This document shows, piece after piece, positions 22,885 through 28,128 of a stretch of 28,128 nt of DNA. The notes under the pieces were generated by a model. That model had not been told where the DNA came from. It did no database searches and was given only the letters and a program-made list of their open reading frames with translations. Location: contig CAMPJV010000002.1 of the NCBI GenBank assembly GCA_946886975.1, forward strand, positions 1-28,128, written 5' to 3'. The translations under genes and the position numbers were made by a program. The first letter of the stretch is position 1. Each line of letters opens with the position of its first letter. Origin of the DNA: an uncultured Taibaiella sp. (GTDB lineage: Bacteria; Bacteroidota; Bacteroidia; Chitinophagales; Chitinophagaceae).

Positions 22885-25122
22885 TTAGTCTATGACGACA
22901 CGGGCGGTGGACTGCCTGCCAGAGGACGTAAGCCTGATCAGATAAACACCTCTGGCCCAACCCGATGCATTTACTGAAAGCTCATTGTATCCATGCTGTT
23001 GCTTCCAGGAGGCGGAGTAGTGCTTCCTTCCCAGGATATCCAGTACTTCCACTGTGGCCGTGGAGGCTTTTGTGGTTTCGTGAGCTATGCTAAACAGGCC
23101 AGTAGTGGGATTAGGGTAGACTGTAAGCAACTGGTGAGCTGACGCAAACTGATCATCGACACCGAGGTAAACCAATGCTTTGTTCATTGCGCCCATCGCG
23201 TTGATCTTACCGGCGCCCCAGATGTAGTTGCCAGCGCCGGGGAGGATGCCTGTGAAATTGTCCTGAATGGCTGACTCGGAAAGGGCTTTGATGACCTGGG
23301 CCGGAGTGAGTGAAGGCCATACTTGTAGCATGAGGGCTACTATACCCGTGGCAACCGGTGAGGACATGGAAGTGCCCTGCAGCATAGCATAGGAGTATTC
23401 CCTGCTGCTGGTTGGGTCGGTCCACTGCCTTACGACGGTTGAGAAATTTGCTCCGGTGGAATGGAATGAGGAGTCGTACGAGCTGATGGCTGACGCGATG
23501 ACCATGCCCGGAGCTGTAATGTCGGGCTTGATGCGGCCATCGGCGCTAGGGCCGCGGCTGGAGAAGAACGCTATCTGACCTTTTGCCACGGCGATGTTTA
23601 CCGGAGCGCCGCTTACGTTTATGTAATTCCTTTTGGAAGTGTAGGCGCCCACTGCAATGGCGGAGCGGGTGCTTGCCATGTCTCCTATGGTGGAGACAAC
23701 GTCGCCGGCTACCGCCCAGGGGAAGTTGTTGGAGGCGAACTCACCGTAGTAGCCGGTCGTCTTATCTACGTAACCGGTCCACATATTTATATTTCCGTCG
23801 GTAGCCTTGATGGTAATCAAAACGGAATCCCCTACCCTGCTAAAGATGTCGAGGAAGATGCGGGGCTTACCATTGAACTCGGTATCGGAGGTGACTATGG
23901 AGGCAAAGAAGGTATCCAGGTTGGAGCCGATCATGGTGATGTTGTGCAGGAGATTGTCGAGGCAGATATCTGCCGTGCTGTCTATCTTGTTTGCTCCCTG
24001 GAAGAGGCTAAGCTGGATGCAGTATGACTTGGAAGTGTCGCCCCAGATATCTACCCAGGTCCTCTTTTCGGGGAGGAAGGGACTGAACTTAACAAAGGTA
24101 TTTACTACCGTGTCTGTGGCCGTGAAAGTCTTGCCCAGATGTATCTTCTGATTACCATTATTGCCGGCGGAGCAGACAAATATCTTACCTGAACCGGTGA
24201 GGGTGTCGCAGGCCTGGCTGAAGAGAGAGAGGCCATCGTGAGGGCCCATGCTGCAGCCCCAACTTAGGTTTGCCACTGCAGGCTTGCCTACTGAAGCACC
24301 GTAGTTGTAGATGTAACTCATGCCGTCTATGATGGAACCCATGCCGGTGCTGGTCCAGTCGGAAGGAGGCGGAGTGATGCCTACGATCACCACATCTGCT
24401 GCATCGGCCACACCACGGTAGCGGATGCCTGTAGTGCTGTCGAAGCCGCCGCCGGCTGCAATACCTGCAACGTGAGCGCCATGGGAGAATCCGGGCAGAT
24501 CGGTGCCTTCAGACCACATGGTGAGTGTGTCGGATAGCTCATTTCCATAAGACATGCCTGCGGGCGGAGTGCCTGTTGCGACCTGTTCCCATACGCGCTT
24601 TACCCTGTAGCGGGTGCCGGTAGTATCGAACAGGGAGGGGTGCTTATAGTCGAAGCCGGCATCTATGACGCCTACTACGACGTTGTCGCCATGGTACTGA
24701 GAAGGTAAGTTGCCGAGGCCTGCGTGAACGCTATCTACTCTTGTGGCCTTGCGGGCTGAATCGAGCGTGGGAAATACGGGCTCATCGAGCTGGATGTATT
24801 CAATGCCTTTTGTGGTGGTGAACGCTGCAAGCTGCTCTACAGGGACCATGGCAGTCCAGATGCTGCCGGCGCGGGTATTGATCCTAACCCCGAGTTTGGA
24901 AAGAGATTCTCCACTGACTGCAGGACCCACCTTTATGAGTGCGCTTATATAAGTCTTGTTGTCCGCGCCTTTGCGATAAACGTAATTGGCGGGCAGGGAG
25001 CTGTTGCTCCTCTCGTACTTATCGAGGAAGATCCTGGTGAGCGGAGAGAGCTTGGGGGCATTCTGCGCGGAAGCGGAGAGGCCGACAAAAAGGAACAGGC
25101 TGAACAGACGGAAGAGCTTCAT
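22885..25122 (-). CDS. Secreted subtilisin-like (S8) serine protease with T9SS sorting domain
   Basis: A 745-residue exported endopeptidase. The signal peptide ends near residue 19 (LFVGLSASAQ). Residues about 40-125 look like a pro-region. The S8 catalytic domain has Asp154 in GVIDAGFDYKHP, His214 in SHGAHVAGIAAGG, the oxyanion Asn321 in CSAGNNGN, and Ser585 in LQGTSMSSPVATG. A long insertion of about 150 residues (330-480) lies between the Asn and Ser motifs, built of beta-rich sequence. The last 75 residues are a type A sorting domain (LTVYPNPTTGLFSI, ARGVYLIRLTSS). All catalytic residues are present, so it should be active and secreted through the type IX system. The PAP2 gene follows on the same strand. 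Confidence 0.93.
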   Translation of the reverse strand: MKLFRLFSLFLFVGLSASAQNAPKLSPLTRIFLDKYERSNSSLPANYVYRKGADNKTYISALIKVGPAVSGESLSKLGVRINTRAGSIWTAMVPVEQLAAFTTTKGIEYIQLDEPVFPTLDSARKATRVDSVHAGLGNLPSQYHGDNVVVGVIDAGFDYKHPSLFDTTGTRYRVKRVWEQVATGTPPAGMSYGNELSDTLTMWSEGTDLPGFSHGAHVAGIAAGGGFDSTTGIRYRGVADAADVVIVGITPPPSDWTSTGMGSIIDGMSYIYNYGASVGKPAVANLSWGCSMGPHDGLSLFSQACDTLTGSGKIFVCSAGNNGNQKIHLGKTFTATDTVVNTFVKFSPFLPEKRTWVDIWGDTSKSYCIQLSLFQGANKIDSTADICLDNLLHNITMIGSNLDTFFASIVTSDTEFNGKPRIFLDIFSRVGDSVLITIKATDGNINMWTGYVDKTTGYYGEFASNNFPWAVAGDVVSTIGDMASTRSAIAVGAYTSKRNYINVSGAPVNIAVAKGQIAFFSSRGPSADGRIKPDITAPGMVIASAISSYDSSFHSTGANFSTVVRQWTDPTSSREYSYAMLQGTSMSSPVATGIVALMLQVWPSLTPAQVIKALSESAIQDNFTGILPGAGNYIWGAGKINAMGAMNKALVYLGVDDQFASAHQLLTVYPNPTTGLFSIAHETTKASTATVEVLDILGRKHYSASWKQQHGYNELSVNASGWARGVYLIRLTSSGRQSTARVVID

Positions 25123-25447
25123 AGAAAGCGATTTAGGAGATCTATATGAGGGTAAGATACAATTTATTGGTGCAGAGGCAAAAAACCAGCGGGAGGGGTC
25201 GGGAAATGGGCTCCAGGGCCGTCATATATCTATAGGAAAAGCATAGCTACGGCAGGGGAAAAGGTAGGTTTAAGCACTGATACTTCATGGTTACCCCGTA
25301 TTTACCCCGTATTTAGCCCGTATTTACCCCGTATATACTACACTCATGACCCATCCATTAAGGCATTCTGACACGGTGCAGGAGCGGCTGACATCTTATT
25401 ATGGCATATTTTATAGATTAGCAGAAGGCAAAGGAAATATTCAGATC
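25123..25447. promoter_or_regulatory. Divergent promoter region between S8 protease and acs
   Basis: This 325-bp stretch contains promoters for the leftward protease and rightward acs genes. Its main feature is the 11-bp tandem repeat at 25291-25334. An alternative upstream ATG for acs at 25346 would add 34 residues of unconvincing sequence. Confidence 0.5.
25291..25334 (+). repeat. Four tandem 11-bp repeats (TTACCCCGTAT) upstream of acs
   Basis: Four contiguous copies of TTACCCCGTAT lie at 25291-25301, 25302-25312, 25313-25323 and 25324-25334. Only the third differs, with G for C at its fourth base. The period is close to one turn of DNA, so a bound protein would meet each copy on the same face. 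The array ends 113 bp before the preferred acs start. Confidence 0.85.
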
Positions 25448-27385
25448 ATGGCGTATCCGTACCAGATAAAATCGTTGGAAGAATACAGAAAAGTTTACCA
25501 GTATAGCGTGGACCAGCCCGAGGAATTCTGGGGAGGTGTGGCGGAGCATTTTACCTGGCAGAAGAAATGGGATAAGGTGCTGGAGTGGAACTTCAGGGAA
25601 CCGGATGTCAAGTGGTTTTTGGGCGGGAAGCTGAATATCACGGAGAACTGTTTAGACAGGCACCTGGAGAAACATGGGGACCGGCCGGCGATCATTTGGG
25701 AGCCGAACCATCCTGACGAGCAACACAGGATACTTAGCTACAAGGAACTTCATTTTAAGGTGATGCAGTTTGCCCATGTGCTTAAGAATAATGGGGTGAA
25801 GAAGGGCGACAGGGTGTGCATCTATATGGGTATGGTGCCGGAACTGGTGGTCGCTATCCTGGCATGCGCGAGGATAGGAGCGATACACTCTGTGGTGTTT
25901 GGCGGGTTCAGTGCGCAGAGCATAGCGGACAGGCTGCAGGACGGAGCGGTGGAATACATCATAACGAGTGATGGAGCGTACCGGGGTGGCAAGGACATTG
26001 CGCTGAAGGACGTGATAGACGACGCGCTGGTGCAATGCAGGTTTGTGAAGAAGGTGATAGTACTGACGAGGACGAAAAGCCCGGTGAGCATGATAAAGGG
26101 AAGGGACGTATGGTGGGAAGATGAAGTGAGGAAGGTGGAGAAGATGGGTAACCCGTATTGTGCGGCAGAGGAGATGGATGCGGAAGACCCTCTGTTCATA
26201 CTGTATACAAGCGGGAGTACCGGAAAGCCGAAGGGCGTGGTTCATACATGCGGAGGGTATATGGTTTATACGACCTATTCATTCGTGAATGTGTTCCAGT
26301 ACCAGCCGGATGATGTGTACTTCTGTACTGCGGACATTGGATGGATAACTGGGCATAGCTATATAGTGTACGGTCCGCTGTGTGCGGGTGCGACTACGCT
26401 GATGTATGAAGGGCTGCCCAACTGGCCGGATGCGGGAAGACTCTGGAAGATAGTGGACAAGTTTAAGGTGAACGTGCTGTACACAGCGCCTACGGCTATA
26501 CGCAGCCTGATGAGCTATGGACTGGGGCCTGTGCATGGGCACGACCTTAGCAGCCTGAAGGTGCTGGGGAGTGTGGGAGAACCCATTAATGAAGAGGCAT
26601 GGCACTGGCTGGACGAGCATATTGGGAAGGGGAAGTGCCCGATAGTAGATACGTGGTGGCAGACGGAGACGGGAGGCATTATGATATCGAACCTGGCGGG
26701 GATCACTCCGGCTAAGCCTTCTTACGCTACCTTACCCTTGCCGGGAGTACAGGCTGTGCTGGTGGAGGAAACAGGAAGTGAGGGAGGTGGGGCTGACAAA
26801 GCGCACGGGACAAATATTGTGAAGCAGGGAGCGCTTTGTATCAAGTTTCCATGGCCTTCTATACTGCGCACTACGTGGGGTGATCATGAGCGGTGCAGGG
26901 TGAACTACTTTGCCAGCTATGAGGGGATGTACTTTACGGGGGATGGGGCTTTGATGGATAGTGAGGGAAATATCAGGATAACTGGGAGGATGGATGATGT
27001 GCTGAACGTGAGCGGACACAGGATAGGAACTGCAGAAGTGGAGAACGCTATCAACATGCATGAGGGGGTGATAGAGAGCGCGGTGGTAGGCTTTCCGCAT
27101 GATATAAAAGGAGTGGGACTCTATGCTTACGTTATCTTCACAAATGCTCACGGGGATGAAGAGCTGACAAGAAAGGACATTGCGGCGACGGTGAGCAAGG
27201 TGATAGGACCGATAGCAAAGCCGGATAAGATACAGTTTGTAACGGGACTGCCTAAGACGAGAAGCGGGAAGATCATGAGGAGGATATTGAGAAAGATAGC
27301 GGAGGGTGAGACGGAACACCTGGGAGATACTTCGACGCTATTGGATCCGGGAGTGGTGGAGGAGATTATGCGTGGGAGGGTTTAG
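25448..27385 (+). CDS. acs: Acetyl-CoA synthetase (acetate-CoA ligase, AMP-forming)
   Basis: A 645-residue cytoplasmic enzyme converting acetate, ATP and CoA to acetyl-CoA, AMP and pyrophosphate. Numbering from the Met at 25448, the adenylation P-loop YTSGSTGKPKG is at 253-263. GSVGEPIN, the acyl-pocket motif WWQTETGG, and the hinge region YFTGDGA with GRMDDVLNVSGHRIGTAEVE (split: GRMDDVLNVSG, HRIGTAEVE) follow. The catalytic lysine Lys608 lies in KTRSGKIMRR and is the site of inactivating acetylation in known Acs enzymes. The frame opens at 25346, but MAYPYQIKSLEEY at 25448 matches the usual family start and length (about 640-650), so that start is chosen. It is monocistronic, with four 11-bp repeats upstream. 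Confidence 0.96.
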   Translation: MAYPYQIKSLEEYRKVYQYSVDQPEEFWGGVAEHFTWQKKWDKVLEWNFREPDVKWFLGGKLNITENCLDRHLEKHGDRPAIIWEPNHPDEQHRILSYKELHFKVMQFAHVLKNNGVKKGDRVCIYMGMVPELVVAILACARIGAIHSVVFGGFSAQSIADRLQDGAVEYIITSDGAYRGGKDIALKDVIDDALVQCRFVKKVIVLTRTKSPVSMIKGRDVWWEDEVRKVEKMGNPYCAAEEMDAEDPLFILYTSGSTGKPKGVVHTCGGYMVYTTYSFVNVFQYQPDDVYFCTADIGWITGHSYIVYGPLCAGATTLMYEGLPNWPDAGRLWKIVDKFKVNVLYTAPTAIRSLMSYGLGPVHGHDLSSLKVLGSVGEPINEEAWHWLDEHIGKGKCPIVDTWWQTETGGIMISNLAGITPAKPSYATLPLPGVQAVLVEETGSEGGGADKAHGTNIVKQGALCIKFPWPSILRTTWGDHERCRVNYFASYEGMYFTGDGALMDSEGNIRITGRMDDVLNVSGHRIGTAEVENAINMHEGVIESAVVGFPHDIKGVGLYAYVIFTNAHGDEELTRKDIAATVSKVIGPIAKPDKIQFVTGLPKTRSGKIMRRILRKIAEGETEHLGDTSTLLDPGVVEEIMRGRV

Positions 27386-27442
27386 TTGTTCGTTGCTCGA
27401 GGGAGTAAATGAAGTAACCTGGTCCTTCCAAAAAGCGAAGTG

Positions 27443-27982
27443 CTATTCGGACACCTTATAGAAATGCGCTGTATCGCTAAATACCCTGGGATTGTTGATA
27501 TTCTGTAGTAGAAACGTCCGGACTTCTGCGCTGCTCTGTACTTTCAGAAGCTCCGTTGATTTGACGGTTGCCGTTGTGATCCTTGTAAAGTCATTGTTTT
27601 GTTCCAGTATTTTCAAAAAGAAATAACCCCGATTTTGCCAATCATTATGATCACCTTTGTCACCTACCTTTTCCCAAAAAGGAACATTAATAAACTGATG
27701 GTCTTTTAAGCTGGAAAGGTGGATGTTGGCCTCATAAGTAGGGTTAGTTCCTCCCCTGTTCCAGAATCTTACGTGGTACTCGTATTTGCTTTCCGCCCCC
27801 CGGGCCTTATATACTTCATAGAAGTTCAACTTGTTTGTATCTTCCACATACTTCCATTTACCGACAATACGGTCATCAACAGTCGCCGCCGTAGGTTCAC
27901 TGACAGGAAAAGCAGAAGGCGTTCCGCAAGCCGCAAAGAAAGCCGGAAATATAACTGTAGCAATTTGAGTGAGACCTTTCAT
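27443..27982 (-). CDS. Putative lipoprotein, hypothetical
   Basis: A 179-residue exported protein. The N-terminus (MKGLTQIATVIFPAFFAACG) has a hydrophobic core and a lipobox-like FAAC with Cys19, so it is probably a lipoprotein, although the lipobox lacks the usual Leu. The mature part begins with a Pro/Thr-rich linker. IVGKWKYVED follows at about 39-48, an opening seen in lipocalin-like small lipoproteins. The remainder is beta-rich with many aromatic residues (YEYHVRFWNRGG, FFLKILEQNND). The family cannot be named with certainty. It is a single gene convergent with acs. The right-edge gene's terminator lies 45-65 bp upstream of its start. Confidence 0.72.
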   Translation of the reverse strand: MKGLTQIATVIFPAFFAACGTPSAFPVSEPTAATVDDRIVGKWKYVEDTNKLNFYEVYKARGAESKYEYHVRFWNRGGTNPTYEANIHLSSLKDHQFINVPFWEKVGDKGDHNDWQNRGYFFLKILEQNNDFTRITTATVKSTELLKVQSSAEVRTFLLQNINNPRVFSDTAHFYKVSE

Positions 27983-28019
27983 GTCAGAAATTTAATAAAC
28001 AATAGATATAAATGCACAC

Positions 28020-28047
28020 AAAAAAAGCCCCGCTATTGTGCGGGGCT
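28020..28047 (-). terminator. Intrinsic terminator of the minus-strand gene at the right edge
   Basis: The arms AGCCCCGC (28026-28033) and GCGGGGCT (28040-28047) form an 8-bp GC-rich stem with a 6-nt loop. On the minus strand it is followed by a run of T (28026-28020). It lies 18 bp after the stop of the partial gene starting beyond the window. Confidence 0.88.
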
Positions 28048-28064
28048 CTGAAGATTGATATTGA

Positions 28065-28128
28065 TTAGTTCTGCTTCACTGCATAGACGCGGTAAGGGAC
28101 GTCGAACCATGATGAGAAGGTGTATGGA
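28065..28128 (-). CDS. C-terminal end of an unidentified gene (5' part outside window)
   Basis: The minus-strand frame ends in TAA at 28067-28065 and is open to the window edge, encoding 20 codons that finish in FDVPYRVYAVKQN. The terminator directly downstream supports a real gene. The product cannot be identified from this fragment. Confidence 0.6.
   Translation of the reverse strand, partial: PYTFSSWFDVPYRVYAVKQN

Noticed and set aside
25291..25334. CRISPR-like reading of the 11-bp repeats
   Set aside because: Units are too short and contiguous, with no spacers; no cas genes nearby.
25346..25447. Upstream ATG of acs giving a 34-residue N-terminal extension
   Set aside because: The extension is unlike Acs N-termini, while the Met at 25448 gives the usual start and length.
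25652..27319. Two long minus-strand frames opposite acs (197 and 195 codons)
   Set aside because: Histidine- and proline-rich shadows of the well-conserved acs reading frame.

Overview
The window looks like a chromosomal segment of a Bacteroidota bacterium, probably close to Chitinophagaceae. The evidence is four secreted proteins or proteases with type IX secretion (T9SS) C-terminal sorting domains, TAnnTTTG-type promoter motifs, PKD-, GEVED- and MAM-type secreted modules, and small-protein families common in that phylum. The taxonomic call is inferred from protein character, not from a search.

Layout. Bases 1-980 hold the 3' end of a fused trehalose-6-phosphate synthase/phosphatase cut by the left edge. 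A small, possibly decayed ORF region (1026-1445) and a MscS-type mechanosensitive channel (1446-2513) follow, so trehalose synthesis and osmotic pressure release sit side by side. On the minus strand, 2615-4144 encodes a GNAT-nitrilase fusion. 4145-4667 is mostly non-coding but holds a short frame interrupted by one TAG. A CHAD-domain protein is at 4668-5453.

Bases 5980-9094 form an accessory module. A minus-strand four-gene operon (VOC/PhnB-like, membrane-anchored SRPBCC, DUF4287/DUF5655, NTF2-like) is divergent from a GlxA-type AraC regulator, with facing TACCTTTG motifs in the shared promoter region. A 70-bp imperfect direct repeat occurs on both sides of the module, near GCGTTRGCA motifs that recall integron attC ends. 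This is the best candidate in the window for a transferred unit.

Bases 9095-11675 contain the downstream repeat, a 46-residue membrane microprotein, an orphan open frame, a small T9SS-sorted protein and a frameshifted, truncated IS110-type transposase. Next come a voltage-sensor ion channel with a non-canonical filter (11676-12464) and a 19-cysteine copper-storage protein of Csp type (12767-13102).

Bases 13345-22004 are dominated by surface proteins: a 1,729-residue mosaic with beta-helix, GEVED, Fn3 and MAM modules, and a 658-residue protein with a likely seven-bladed propeller. Between them lie a small exported protein, a DUF3817 membrane protein and a small hypothetical gene. A PAP2 phosphatase and a T9SS-sorted subtilisin-like protease follow on the minus strand. 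Acetyl-CoA synthetase (acs) is on the plus strand behind four 11-bp tandem repeats. A small lipoprotein and the last 20 codons of another minus-strand gene, with its terminator, close the window.

I found no tRNA, rRNA, CRISPR array or phage block. Most genes are housekeeping, stress or surface functions. The less explained parts are the repeat-bounded module at 5.8-9.2 kb, the promoter repeats of acs, the unusual channel, and several decayed or very small genes.
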